Positions 36,461-49,080 of a DNA stretch of 64,000 nucleotides are shown here, one piece after another. Within the stretch, counting starts at the first letter, position 1, and every line of letters starts with the position of its first letter. A model generated the notes under the pieces. The model saw nothing but the letters and a program-made list of their open reading frames with translations, was not told the origin of the DNA and ran no database searches. A program made the translations under genes and the position numbers. Source of the DNA: Vanilla planifolia (taxonomy: Eukaryota > Streptophyta > Magnoliopsida > Asparagales > Orchidaceae); NCBI GenBank assembly GCA_023846275.1, contig CM043875.1:5716626-5780625 (forward strand), given 5' to 3'.

Positions 36461-37880
36461 TTATATGATAAGAACATTTGTAGTGTATGATCAATCATAC
36501 AACATTTTTCTAAGAACTTGATATCAAGTAAATATGTATTGTATGATAACAATCTATCTTCAAACTAATATGATCAAGATTAAAACTTAAGGTGGAAGTT
36601 GTATAGTATGGGAGGAGTTATCTTGAACTTATGCAATACATATTTTTAAATCTATCAGTGTTAATTGATTTAATATTATGAGTTACTTATATAACTTATC
36701 ATATCTTATAATCATGCACGGTATAGCTTTTTCTTGAGAATTTTAAATTAAGTTGTGAGAGACATTATTTTATTCTTATTATATGAGTTTGCCATTGTAT
36801 ATATATAATACATTTACATTGACATAAATAAACTAATCAAACAGGCACATCATCTAGACAATCATTGTACAAAACTTATCACCATGATATGATCCACAAT
36901 GTATTAAAATAATTTTAATCTAAGAGCATAATAACTAGTTAGAGCTTTTTTAGAAATAAGATTTTAATCATTAAAAATTCTTAATTTATATCTATTTCAT
37001 TCACTTGTATAGATAAGAATATAATATAAGAAAAAATTAATGATATTTTAACTTGTAATACCTTAATCAATCAACTTACTTAGTAATATTCTTGACTTAT
37101 AGTTAAGACATTAGATTTCATTTTGAACATCATTCTAACTTTGGTTTGCATTTTATTTAAATTAATCATATTGTTAATACCTTATCTCAATTAGTTAATA
37201 GTTGTGTCAATTTTTTTCTTGAATGATTGAGGTATAAGTAATTGTATAAATTATTTAAAATGCTTAATATATTGTTACTTAAGTTGTGTGAAATGATTGT
37301 GTGCACCCAGGTTATGTTACTATTGTAAGATTGGTAAAGCTTTGTTGGTCATGTTGATCAATTATTGTTATGAGGGCTTTGACTTACCTGCTAGTTGAGT
37401 AAAAAGGCATTGTGGTAAGAAAGTCAAGCTAAATTAGCTAGGGTTGGATATAAGCAAAGGTTTGTCAAATCACCATAAAACCTTATATGTTATTTTTTAA
37501 TTTTATTATACATTTTTACTTGATTTATTATTTAATAATAAGCACTTGCTAGAAAAAGGTTTTTAAAAGCTAATAAAACTTTTTAAAGTTAGGTTTTAAT
37601 TACAATCATGATACTAAGAGATCTTCTTTGTAAATTACTTATATTGATTAGATTGAATTTGAGCTAAAAAATATCTTAAATTTAATTTGATTAAGCAACT
37701 AAATTCTAATTCTATTTAATGATACATATAGAAATAGTGAAAAATAATTTACTAAAAATATTGTATTTTGTGTTTCTATTTAAAACCATTTGTTGCTAAA
37801 CTATCCTTGGATTTAAGAGAATTAAATCAATTACAACAATATTAATTGCATAATTCAACCCCTTTTTGTGAACTATCGAG
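35100..37880 (+). repeat. Old copia-type LTR(s)
   Basis: 35110-35230 follows the early part of the LTR at 19107 (ttctaatattttt, then a catac/catgca block, then tttcatggagtaatt). 37380-37480 carries the U5-like block (gttggatataagcaaagg ... caccataaaacc). The end is ataattcaacccctttttg (about 37852-37870). The middle (35570-36560) is packed with gtatgat/atcatac words. A TA-run lies at 36428-36462. Limits are approximate. Confidence 0.45.
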
Positions 37881-38698
37881 TCCTTTTCAAGTGAGCGTAT
37901 TATTTTCAGTTATGGCTGATCTATAAAAATCTCAAATTGTTTGGGCTTTGATTTATTAGTAAAAACTCTCAAATTGTACTGAATTTTTCTACCTAACCAC
38001 AGTGAAAGAGTGATATGAATTAATAGTTCTTAATCTTGTAGCATGGGGGTAGGCATAGGCATGAGGATATGATGAACTATCTAAAAATCATATGTCTCAT
38101 TCTAGGGTACCTCAATCCAATGGTTGAGATCAAATATAACTCAAACACATAACTTGGTTTATTCTATTCTTCCTTATTGTATTAATATTGTATTTATTTT
38201 GTATTTCAAAATGAGTTAAATATCTCTTTACCAACTATTAACACTAATGGTTGCAATTGTATAATATTTATACAAGTATAATACACTATGAATGAAAATC
38301 ACCAATCATAATCAAATGATTCTTATGTTCTATGCCCCTCTTAGTTAGATTGTACTTATATGATTATATTAATCATGCTATACAATACATTAGCTCAACC
38401 GATACTCACTCGAAATTAAAAACTTCTCCTTCTCCTATCATCATGCATGTATGATCCATGACTTTGAACATGTACAATCATACTATTACTTAGACAAACC
38501 TACAATTTCAATATTAATGCCTTTTGTGCTAATGTGATCAACATGATATGATCACTAGCTAGCTTTGCACTTATCCACATTTGTCTCTTTCTTGTACCAT
38601 ATTGTATCATATGATATGTTATAGTCATAATATACAATACCAAAACTTCATCCTTCACCTGTCAGATAGGTTAGACCATTAACAATTATGATATCATC
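37881..38698 (+). repeat. Fragment of another old copia-type LTR
   Basis: 38040-38095 repeats the U5-like block (gtaggcataggcatgagg ... gaactatctaaaaatca), very near that at 20548-20595. 38250-38650 is again rich in tcatac/gtatgat words. The solo LTR at 38699 is inserted into this sequence and the same word-rich sequence resumes at 41953. Confidence 0.4.
38694..38698. other. Target-site duplication, left (TCATC)
   Basis: TCATC directly before the LTR start; identical to 41953-41957. Confidence 0.88.
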
Positions 38699-41600
38699 TG
38701 TTATACCCGGTAAAATATTATAGGTTTAATCTTCAATAATTCGAATTGTGGCTTGGATGATTTCAGATCGACAGTAGGATGAGCCAGGAGCTCAATTGGA
38801 GGCTATTAGAATTTCTGAAATTTTCTGGGGATTTTTCGGAGCACCGAGGAAATTTTTAAGTAATTTTCCCTGTTTAATTGGATTTTTGGAAATTCGAAAA
38901 TCTATTTAAATCGGTCCATTAGACCGGAATTTGGTTTTTACCGCGCGTGAACCGGACCGGAGCGGTTCAGCGAAGGCGGGGGCGGTTCGCCGAGTGCGTT
39001 TGCGCGTGCGGTTGGATAAGCCGCGGATAAGCGGATCGGACGGACGAGAGCAGCGGTGGAGATTAACCGGCTGATCGGGGTTAAGCGGCGTTATTAGAAG
39101 GTCAACCGGCGCTTAATGGATTCTTAACGGGTTATTACCGGTTTAAGTGGGGTATTTAACCCGAACTGTTCGGCTGTTAGGGTTAGGGTTTCGAACGGCG
39201 AGAGACGAGGTGTTCGCGGCGAACGGCGGTGATTTCCAGCAGCCTTCCAAGGGGCTTTTGGTAACCGGAGATTCGCGGGACCGAGGAGAATCGATTGGTA
39301 CCGGTTTCGTCCGGCGAGGAGCAGCGGTTGGTCGCGTGCGGGCTTCACCGTCGCCGGCGACGGGCAAAGGTAGGGAATTCAGTTTAAATTAGTTAATTAG
39401 CAAATTAAAAATATGGATTATTTTGCAATTAGCTACTTGAGCATGCGGATAAGGTTTTTTTGGAATTGATTAATGCAAATTATTGATCTTGGTAGGAAAT
39501 TCGGTTTTAAATTAGTTAATTAGCAATTTAAAAATATGGATTATTTTGCAATTAGCTACCGGAGCATGCGAATTGTGGTTTTTTGAAATTTATTAATGCA
39601 AATTATTGATTTTAGCATTTTAGGGTTTTCGGAAAAAAAAAATTACACCGCCGAATTTGGAAATTTTACCGAGCAATTGTTGATTCGATTATGTGCTTAA
39701 TCATGTTAAGATAGTATCAAATGCTGAAATTTGTTTAATTTCATAGAATTGTTAAAATGAGAATTGGATGAAACTTCGGCGGAAATTTTGATTTGAATCT
39801 TAGAAATTAGTGACATTATTGACAAATTAGGATAGTACGAACATCGGATGTTACTTCTCTTTGATCTCGGTCGCCGGAAATCGACTGGGAAAACGAAATT
39901 TTCCGGAGGAATCGTTGGCTAGGGTTTCGCGGGCGCTGGGCGGAGGAAGGAGATGGATTAGATTAATTTCGGTTTAGTTAATTAAGTAATTGTAATTATT
40001 CAATAATTAATAATAATTAAATACTAAACGTCGGCTGGAAAATGTGATTAAATGTTCGGCCGGTGGGTTCGCGGTTCAGCGCGAGGATTCCGAACCGGCA
40101 GCGAAAACCGGTTCAGCGGGATTCGGGCGGACGAACGGGCGGAGGAAAAATTTAATTCGGAAATTAATCCGAATTTTCGGGAAATATGTGGAATTTAAAT
40201 TTTAATTCGGAAATTAATCCGAATTTTCGGGAAAAGGATATATGTGGAATTTAAAATTTAAATTCGGAAATTTATTCCGAATTTCGGAAAATGGATAAGG
40301 GCAGAAATTGATATTGGAAATTAAAATTTCCTGAAGTGAGAAAAAGGTGATTTTTGGAAATCACGTAGCCAGTTGAAATTGACTGTTGGAAATTATCCAT
40401 AAATTCAGTGCAGCTGGATTAGTTGGAAGGAAGTGTGACACTTGGGTAAGTGCTACCATAATAGTCAGAATTTTGGTACAGTTTGTGTTGCTTGGATGGC
40501 AATGGCATGGTTTGAGTCAGTTTACTCAGTGTTGGCATATTTCATGGATTGGCATATTGGACCGGACTACTATAGACCCTATATGATGTTTTAGGGTAGT
40601 TGTGGTAGGTAACTGTGCGGTTCAGACTTAACTTTCACAGTATACATGTGGACTGGTATGCGCCTTGTTGTATCTGGACACATATTGTCGAATCTTGGAG
40701 TTAAAGCTTGGCAATGACTGTAGGGGCGTGGCTTCTATGGAAATTGTTGGGAGAGAACTTCTTGGGACGGTGGCTGAGTCGATCTCTTCTGGTCCACGAG
40801 TGTAGGCCTGCGCGCCTGAGAGTGGCAGCGGCAGGGGTGACTCGCCGTGGCTAGCCAAGTGTGTAGGCCTGCATGCCTGAGGGTGGCAGGGGTGTCTCAC
40901 GTTGGCTAGAGATCTATGTGACGGGTTTGTCTATAGTCTCCAGAAGATTGATTGACGAGAGACGCTGCGGTGTCGGGTGCTAGGCGTTGTGATGCGTGCG
41001 CAGAGATGGGCGTGTCCCCCTGGCATGCTTTGCCTAGGCGCCATGCGTGCGCAGAGATGGGCGTGTCCCGCTGGCATGCTACCTGGGAGCACAGAGGAGA
41101 GCTACTCTGTTGTGACTGGGGGTGACTGTGGTTGGTCGGAGTCTGGAACTGAGAGTGCCTTTCCACCCTACATTGTTATTCTGTATTCCTATACTCTTGC
41201 TATTATCCTTCTCTTGCATGTGAGTTTTTACTAGCTGTCTTTCCTACTGGGCGTAGCTCATTCCTTTTTTATCTATATTTTTTTTAGTGGCTCGGCAGAC
41301 TTGACGCCACCCAGCTTTAGGTGGGATCGTGATCAGTAGGCTAGTGGAGGAGATCTGATCTGTGATTTTCTGAGACATTCTGGTTAGTTGATTGTTGCTA
41401 TTGGATGTATTCAGTGAGACTGTTATTCTTATGTCTTGTATTATGTGAGGGTGATTCTGACTTATGTATCTAGTTGAATGATATTGTATTTGTTGGACTT
41501 GGATCTTATTCTTGTGATGTGATGTAGTTTCCATTCACTGTTTTACTTTATTGTCTTGGTGGTATAGTCTGTGGAGTGCCATATTTTATCTGAGGATGTT

Positions 41601-41952
41601 ATGTATTTTATTTTTGATGGTGAGGTCATTACATGACTATAGAACTTAACCGTGGGGGTTCAGACTTCTATTAGACCGGTTCTCCTACTGGTATGGGTTA
41701 GGAGTATTGGGTCTAGTAAGAGTAACATTGCGCGAGTTCATCAGTTAATTCAGGAGTCATGAACCTGATTTGACGGTGTACCCGGGAGATGGGATCCACA
41801 TTGTTAAGGAATGTAGGTGTGTAATGATGTGTTATATCCTATGTTTTTCGTAGGCTACTCAGGTTGGTATGGGACGATCTGAGCTGTCTATATGTAAAAA
41901 AAAAAAAAAAATATATGCCAAAAATCAGCCTAGGAAAAAATGGGGTGTAACA
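38699..41952 (+). repeat. Solo LTR, 3254 bp, probably Ty3-gypsy
   Basis: Starts TGTTATACCCGG and ends GGGGTGTAACA, an inverted TGTTA...TAACA pair, and is flanked by perfect TCATC duplications. There are no gag or pol frames inside, so it is a lone LTR left by recombination between the two LTRs of a full element. A GC-rich promoter/leader zone (38935-39370) includes ttagggttagggtttcg. It is built partly of tandem duplications: 39371/39493 (period about 122), 40149/40200/40259 (53-59), 40801/40862 (61) and 40990/41042 (52). The long LTR with these termini is typical of Tekay/Del-type chromoviruses; that family call is inference. Confidence 0.88.
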
Positions 41953-41957
41953 TCATC
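41953..41957. other. Target-site duplication, right (TCATC)
   Basis: TCATC directly after the LTR end; matches 38694-38698. Confidence 0.88.
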
Positions 41958-44653
41958 ATACTCATATAACCATTTAGTCATAATTATATGACTAAAGTCT
42001 GCTTTAACAAGCTATTTACACTTATATCCCTATTGTTTTTCTTGCTCGATCATATTGTACAATTATCCAACATCATATTACACGCTTTTCTACCATCATT
42101 GTGTACAATTCTCATCAAAGTAAAAGTTAACAGTAATTTAACTAAATCACTTAAATTTATAAGAATTTAATCAACAAAATCAATTGAAAATAACATATCA
42201 TGACTAGTCAATAGTGACGTGTAATAATAAGATGAATCACTTAAAAATCTTATCTTTTTTATCACTTGCTTAGCCATTTAGTCTGCTTTATTCGCTTTTA
42301 TTTATAGTATACCTAGAAGAATAATTAGCTTGCTAAACTTGCTTTTTTCAATAATTGATAAACAGGTGTAAAACAATCAAAGTTTTAAAATCTTTACTTA
42401 TTCATTAATTTGTAGAAATTCTACTTTAATTTGTATATCACCAATTAACCTATTTCTTAGTGTGCCTCCATGGGACTCAATAGTAACAAATTCAATTTAT
42501 CATTAAGTTATGCCATACATGTATGCTTGAGGAACTTTAAGATAATACTTTAGATAATAATCATAAGATGAACCAAAAATCAAAATTCATTTGAAATTTG
42601 AGAAATTTTCATTTATATGTTTTAAAAGTCTATCATTCCTTGGTCATCAATTGAAAGGGTTAAAATCATTATTATTGCTTAAAACCAATGACAATGGCTT
42701 AAAATGTTATTACAGATTAAATTATAATAATTATGCAAAAATCCTTACTTTTAAGGAAATGATGTATTTAATAATTGGTTTTCGCAATGCCTACACATTT
42801 GTGCTTTATAGAGTAGAAAATAAAAAAATGGAAGGTCAATATATTGAAGGAGAAGAAAAATCTGTCCCATATAACTTAATTGTATGAGTGAGGACACCAA
42901 TTGTATCTGAGATTTTCAGTACGCACGATTCAATCAAGCACGCTCTAGTACTTACAGATGATTGAGATATTTATTTTTTAGGTGTATACTCAATTTTGCA
43001 CCCAAACATCTCTTTTAGATTGTTGTTTGTGCCTTAAGGACTTATTTGCAAACCATTGGGCTCCTTTCTTGCAGGTCCACCTCGACTTGTCACTTGATCT
43101 GCACCTCAGCTTGCTTTCGCTTGCAGGCTCACCCAAAAGGCATCCACACACAATTATCACAAGTTCACATAACTTGTCTCTTTGCGCGGATCATCTTTGT
43201 TCACTCATGTTCGCTTGACTCATCAACGCACACATATTGGCTACCTTCGCTTGACCCGTGCAATTTGACCTATGACTTGTTTCCATTATTGACTCTCCAA
43301 ATCGAACCACTAATGCACGTTGACTCAACACATGTTTTGGCCATAGACCCGTTGACCTAGTTTTGACCCCTGAAGACCTAAATCTGCCCGGACCAACACT
43401 AAGACTCAAATTTGACCTATGACATCCCACAAAATTTTGCACTCGCCAACATATGAAATACAAAAGGTGATGCTTGTGCCCATCGAACCCCAAAAAACCA
43501 AACCACAAACATGCATGCCTAGCTAACATGTGCACCACTCTACCAAAAGACCACCCATAAACAATAATATGTTTCAAAAAGGTGTTTGGGAATAGCTTAT
43601 GACAGTATATTTGGAGGTTTTTATTGTTTTCTTTTAATATTTTAAATGTTTTCATGAATGTATCCTCAAGCTCACTATAAAATGGGAGGTTTATTCTTAT
43701 GTATAGTAAGACATTTTTTACATAAATAAAACTTTTATTTTGGTTCTTTTGCATCTTATTTAGATCTTAAGGTTGATTGTATTAAAAACTTTGAAGTGCT
43801 AATTCATTGGGACTTTGATACTAGGAGAAGGGGTGTCAAGCCCAAGTAATGAGACACTATGCTAGTTTATCGTCAACTCAATCACAATATATTCCTAGAA
43901 ACGTCAATATAACTATCCTTCATTCTCACACCATTGTAAACAACTCAGTCATTCATTTTTTTACCACCAACATCTTATTTGTTAACTCTTATATGCAAAT
44001 TTTGAGTTCTCATCGCTTTTCTATTTCTTACAATTCAGTTTCTTTAGTATTTTCTTATCACATTTTAGATTACAATTACTTTATTACTTTGGAGTTTTTG
44101 TTGTGATCTTGTAAGCTTGTTCAATATTTTTAATGTGTGCTCATGTGACATTTACTTTATTAATCACTTTATTCGAGATTGATATCATTAAACTTCTTTG
44201 AGATTACCTCATTTTTGCATTATTGAAGAGATGTATGCCAAGCATATGGAGTGACATTTGTGTTGCTCTCAATCTCCTCTAAACTAAGATTTATTTATAC
44301 AATAGCTTTTACGTGTTATCCTTTTTCAGATTTTTTATATTTATCCTTCATATTTTCTTTACTTTTTACGTGTGCATGTTAATCCTTCTTATTACTCATT
44401 ATAACATGGTTTATCTTTTGCTGATATAGCACATAGCTTAAAAATATGCAAATCTTAATAATTAAGCCAAAGTTTTAAACCATGACCCACTATCATATTG
44501 TAATTAAAAATTTGGTTTATTAATTTTATGATAACAATAGTTCCCTAACTTACAAGTGGTAATCATTAATTTCGTCTTTAAAGTTGCATCTATGAACAAC
44601 TTGACATGATTCTAAAGCTATAGCCACGATTAAATAAAATTATTCATGTTATC
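41958..44653. other. Intergenic repeat debris, one 187-codon orphan frame
   Basis: 41958-42150 continues the word-rich sequence broken by the solo LTR. 43000-43420 is less AT-rich and full of gtcaa/ttgac-type words (ttgacct, ttgactc), which looks like transposon leader sequence. A 187-codon minus-strand frame (43754-43191) crosses it, but its peptide shows no domain I know. 44220-44430 is the partner of 12550-12760. No gene is supported. Confidence 0.4.
44649..44653. other. Target-site duplication, left (TTATC)
   Basis: TTATC directly before the second solo LTR; identical to 46813-46817. Confidence 0.85.
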
Positions 44654-46812
44654 TGTAACAGCCTTACTTTTTCTTTATTTTATTTTTGTTGAAAGAGCTC
44701 TTTGAGACAAGTCTAACGGTGTTTAGTTTGTAATTTTTGGAGTTCTAAGGAATAAATTATGAATTTTTAAAGATTTGGATAGATTTGTAATATTGAGGAT
44801 ATATTTGTAATTTTGTAAATGTCGACATAGTTCAATTCATTTTGGAGAAAGGTATATTTGTAATTTTAAAGTTGTTGGCTGCAATGGGTATATATGCAAT
44901 TTTAGGAAGGCGTAGGTTTATTTCTCCGGGCAGAGGATATATGTGCAAATAAGAAATTTGAAAGGAGTGATATGCAAAATGTGATTCACGAACCGAGGGC
45001 ATATCGATTTCGACTGCGGTTATAAAAGCCGAAGCATGGTGCGTTTGAAAAAACACTTCTGCGAATACTGATTTCGGGGAGGTTGTCGGAGTTGCGAGGA
45101 CGAGATTTCCAATAGTTGTTGTCTTGCTTCGCACAGTTCTAGCACACGACAGTAATAGCCGATGAGGATTTCGTGAGTTTTGGCACTTAACAGTGACTGC
45201 CGGCGAGGATTCCGTGAGTTCCGCATGCGACGGTGACGGCCGACTAAGATTACCGTAAGGTAAGAATTTGTTTGCTTTGTCGTCGGGGTTTTATAAGTTT
45301 TCTGGTGAGCGGCGGAGACCGAGAGGTTGGAAGCTGAGCTTGATTCGACCGATTCAACAAGTGAAATGGCCGATTCAACACCGGCGAAATAGTTCGGTTT
45401 CGCCAGACGTACAGGGGAGAGAGAGAGAGAGAATAATAAAAAAAATATAGCCGAAACCGGTCCAGGCTTTTGGACCAGGTCGCGCGGCTGAACCAAGCGT
45501 GGGTGTTCCAGCGCCGACGGAACCCAACAACTGAATTAAGGGGAATTTTAGAAAACGCATTTTGGAAAGCTGTTTGGAAAAGCTTTTAGAAAGAGAGATT
45601 TTTGGCTGTTTGGGATTTTTGACTGTTTGGGAAAGCTTTTAGAAAGCAAAATTTTTAACTGTTTGGGAACAATTTTTAGAAAGTAACTTTTGGCTAATAG
45701 GTATATTTTAACTTGATTATGTTTGTATTATGGGCTTGTAGGACATCAAGAATAATAAGAAGTGGGTAATACAAATTGTACAGTAAATCTAGGTAGATAA
45801 ATTCCTAACCCTGTGATGTAGCACAATATTATATGTTTTAACATGGTTTCTTACTATCACATGGTGTTTTGGTTATTACTTATGTATTTGCATGAAAACT
45901 GAAAAGGAAGAAATAAGAAGGTATGATAATGAAATAAAAAGGAATAAACAATATGAAAAGAAAGGTCTTTTGATATGACATAATTGTTTGGAATTATGAT
46001 TGAAAATTTTAGTAAAAATGGATTCCCAGAGAACATTATCTTCACCACTAGGCTCAGCGTGTGGGATCATAGGGTATCGATCTTCGGATCAGATATCTAC
46101 CTAGTGTTTTGTGTTATGACTCCATGATGATTTACACCAGGCTTAGCGTGTTGGATCGCAGGGTATGGTACCATACCTGCTTGGTGGCACTAGGCTCAGC
46201 GTGTTGCATCGCAGAGTATCGATCTTCGGATCAGATATCTGCCTAGTGTTATGTGTTTGGTTGGATGTCGGCTGAAGGTCATTTATTGATGATGATTGGA
46301 TCCAGAGGATAATGCGTCAAAGGGAATTGGGCCCGATAATAACACACTATATAAGGAACTGGCATTTCTTTTGTGGTTTTTCATCTAGCATTATATATAA
46401 CATCTGGTATGGTTTTATCTTTATGCATATGATTCATCTTTATTATTCATAGTAATTTGATATTTCTTTTTCATAATTAGTTAGATATTGTGATTTATCT
46501 ACTAAGATATATAAAATCTCAGTTAGTGCTTACATCACAGGTCATGCAAACACTGCATCGAGAGATGAGAATGGTGCTGCTACAGAAGAGCCATTTTCAT
46601 GATATGTGTGAGAGAGGGAGGGCTTGGTGTGATTAAACTTTTAAAAAAACATGTTCTTGTTTATATACTTTGGATTTTGGAGTTGTTGTTTGTTTGATCG
46701 TCGGATCCCCACCTTGGGTTTTGTTCTGTGTCCTCACTTAGATGTTGTATCTCGCGACTCTGATGATAACTTTGTTATATTGTAGTACTTGATGTAGGTG
46801 GGGGGCTTGACA
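44654..46812 (+). repeat. Solo LTR, 2159 bp, probably Ty3-gypsy
   Basis: Starts TGTAACAGCC, ends GGGGGGCTTGACA and is flanked by perfect TTATC duplications. No gag or pol lies inside. Imperfect tandem blocks occur at 45140-45250 (gaggatt(t/c)cgtgagtt), 45555-45690 (agcttttagaaag, three times) and 46047-46250 (ggct(c/t)agcgtgt with gatcttcggatcagatatct, twice exact). The last 430 bp match the reverse complement of 63565-64000 closely, confirming the right end. It lies about 870 bp past the 3' end of the kinase gene. Frames such as 45496-45020 minus are incidental. Confidence 0.88.
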
Positions 46813-46817
46813 TTATC
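46813..46817. other. Target-site duplication, right (TTATC)
   Basis: TTATC directly after the LTR end; matches 44649-44653. Confidence 0.85.
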
Positions 46818-47680
46818 AAACATGTAAAAATCAAAGAAACATGTAATAAATATTCTATCATAATGACACAAACCCATAGTAGTTCATCATCAACAAATCA
46901 ATCAAATTGACAGACAATAATGATTATCAGCATTCTTATAAAAATATTTAAATCATATTTATGACAATAAATTTTATTTATTTTTAAATAAATAAGTATC
47001 AATCTTCTTCTTTATATTGCACGTTTTTAATAACAAAAAATGCCTTATAACTTTCATAAATGTAATACTCTTTTAAAATATTTTACAATTAGAAAATAAT
47101 TAAATTCTCTAACATAGTATTTTTAAACAAGATATAATCATACCCGCTTCCATTTTATGAAAAAAAAAATCTGTTACACCAAATCTTTGAAAAACACGAT
47201 AAACATCATATAAATTACCCCGAAGTGTTTTCATAAATATAACACTTTTAAAAAATACTATTAAAACTAATTATTTGTCAAAAATATTAATTAATATTAA
47301 AATATCGTTTTCCTTTTGTTTTAGTGCAAAAAATTACTTTTTATTACTTTTACGAGAGAAAATGATGACCTTTTTCAGCCAAATATTATTTTTGATATAT
47401 TGATTAAACTTTTAAAAACTCACTTTTCAACCTTAATATTCATTAATCGGCTTAATATTCAACGAAATTTACTCCAAACCAGTAATAAATAAAGTAATTA
47501 TATAAAGTTTGCAGAGTACTATTCTCGCAGCTACTTTTGACTTTCCTAAGAAATTACGTTGAAACTCTCTGCAATGATTGATATGACAATATTTTTTAAT
47601 TAGAAAATTGGTAAATGTCTAAATAATACATTAAAAAAAAAGATTTCGTACGTTAATTAATGATTCTCGAGTTTGTTTTA
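46818..47680. other. AT-rich 3' flank of the kinase gene
   Basis: No coding frame is supported. It should hold the kinase 3' UTR on the minus strand, but I saw no plain AATAAA signal close to the stop codon. Confidence 0.45.
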
Positions 47681-48906
47681 TCATGATTTGATGACTGCAA
47701 GTCTTTTCGCCGACGACTGCTGCTCTGTCAGTGCCCTCACGACTTCAGCCATTGATGGCCGAACACTCGGGTTCTCCGCGAGACAAAGTACCGCAAGTGA
47801 CGCCATCGCCGCCGCTTCCCGCACATCGCACTCGGCGGCAACCCGTGGATCGACTATCTCTGTCGCTCGCTCTTCGGTGGCCTCCAAGAGCATCGGGCCC
47901 ACCTCGATGGTCAGCTTCCGCTCCGTCTCCAAGTCGAACGCCTCACGACCGGTGACGAGTTCGAGCAGTAGCACCCCAAAGCTGTAGACGTCGCTCTTCT
48001 TCGATACCATACCCGTGCGTATGTAATGAGGATCGACGTACCCGGGAGAGCCCGTCATCGCCAGTGGCGGACGAGCGATGGCGGAGGAGAAGCCCATGCG
48101 CGAGCAGCCGAAGTCGGTGAGCTTTGGGTTTAGTCCTTCGTCCAGTAGGATGTTGTCGGCCTTCACGTCGCCGTGGACGATCTGGAGCTCGCTGCCCTCG
48201 TGAAGGTAATCGAGAGCCTGCGCGAGTCGACAGGCGATTGAGATCCGGCGCGGCCATGGGAGCGCGTTTTCGGAGGACTCGGTGTTGTGGAGCTTCTCGT
48301 GGAGGGTCCCGTTCGGAACGTGCTCGAACAGTAGAACACCTTGGTCCTCTGTACATCAAAGAGAATACCTCAATAGGGCAAATCGAAGTACTTTGTTAAA
48401 AAAAAATGTAAAACTAGACCTTTATCGTCACAGTAGCCAAGGAGGCGGACGATGTGGGGATGCTCAAGGTGGAGAAGGACGTCTAGCTCGTCGTAGTAGG
48501 CGCGATGAAGGCGCTCGCTGTTGTTGCTGTAGTGGAGCTTGACGGCAGCGAGGGAAGAATCGGGGAGTCGGGCAAGGTAGACGGTGCTGAAGCCCCCTCT
48601 GCCGATAACAGGGGACGAAAAGTTGCAGGTTGCCGATACGACCTCCGGCCATGTGAAACGGCGCGGGTAGAGTGCTACGGCTGCTTTATTGGAAGCTGGG
48701 GACTCCGCCAGATCGATTTCTGGGCCGTCGGTGACACGCAAGGTAGTGGTACAGGGCTGGAGATCATCTGAGCGCAGGAAGAAGGGCGAAGGAAAAACGC
48801 AACGTATGCTGCGCCGGCGGAGGAGCAAAATGCAGACGAAGGATGCAAGTACGGTGAAAAGGATGATGGCCACCGAGGTTACGCCTACGGCGCGAGGCAG
48901 ATCCAT
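47681..48906 (-). CDS. Receptor-like protein kinase, At1g33260/At4g10390 type
   Basis: A predicted membrane-anchored Ser/Thr kinase of 384 residues. Exons are 48906-48420 and 48348-47681, with a 71-bp GT-AG intron (48419-48349, phase 1) that joins CDDK to [15 protein letters not shown] hydrophobic segment at about 8-30, then a basic patch (RRRS), anchors it with almost no ectodomain. Kinase marks: glycine loop GRGGFSTVY (102-110), Lys123 (AVKLHY), Glu140, HGDVKADN (221-228; Asp223 and Asn228), DFG (241-243), GSPGYVDP (262-269), Arg359 (SVRP). The residue before the catalytic Asp is Gly, so it is a non-RD kinase, as in the named Arabidopsis relatives. All catalytic residues are kept, so it is likely active; the ligand, partner and role are unknown. 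Codons are GC-rich at the third position. ATG 48906 gives the anchor directly. Confidence 0.9.
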
Positions 48907-49080
48907 CGATGCCTCCTCGCTTTCTCCGTCTCTCAGCGCTTCCCCTCCAAGCCCTCCTCCGCCGTCTGATTATACACTGAGGGAAGATTTGGGTATGCTT
49001 TGCACACGAAGGTGGAGTTGGGCGTATATTTTAAAAAATATATATGAAATCATTAGGAAATTATTAAATCATGTTCAAGT
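48907..49080 (-). promoter_or_regulatory. 5' flank of the kinase gene
   Basis: GC-rich leader-like sequence (purine-rich on the minus strand, 48910-48965) passes into AT-rich sequence near 49025. A weak TATA-like gtataatc lies at about 48977-48970 on the minus strand. The transcription start is not determinable. Confidence 0.35.

Noticed and set aside
39147..39392. 81-codon plus-strand frame in a GC-rich patch
   Set aside because: It lies in the promoter/leader zone of the solo LTR at 38699-41952 and has no domain.
45020..45496. 158-codon minus-strand frame
   Set aside because: It lies wholly inside the second solo LTR and overlaps frames on both strands in GC-rich sequence; no homology was seen.
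47673..48542. Several frames of 74-138 codons overlapping the kinase
   Set aside because: They are shadows of the GC-rich kinase exons in other frames.
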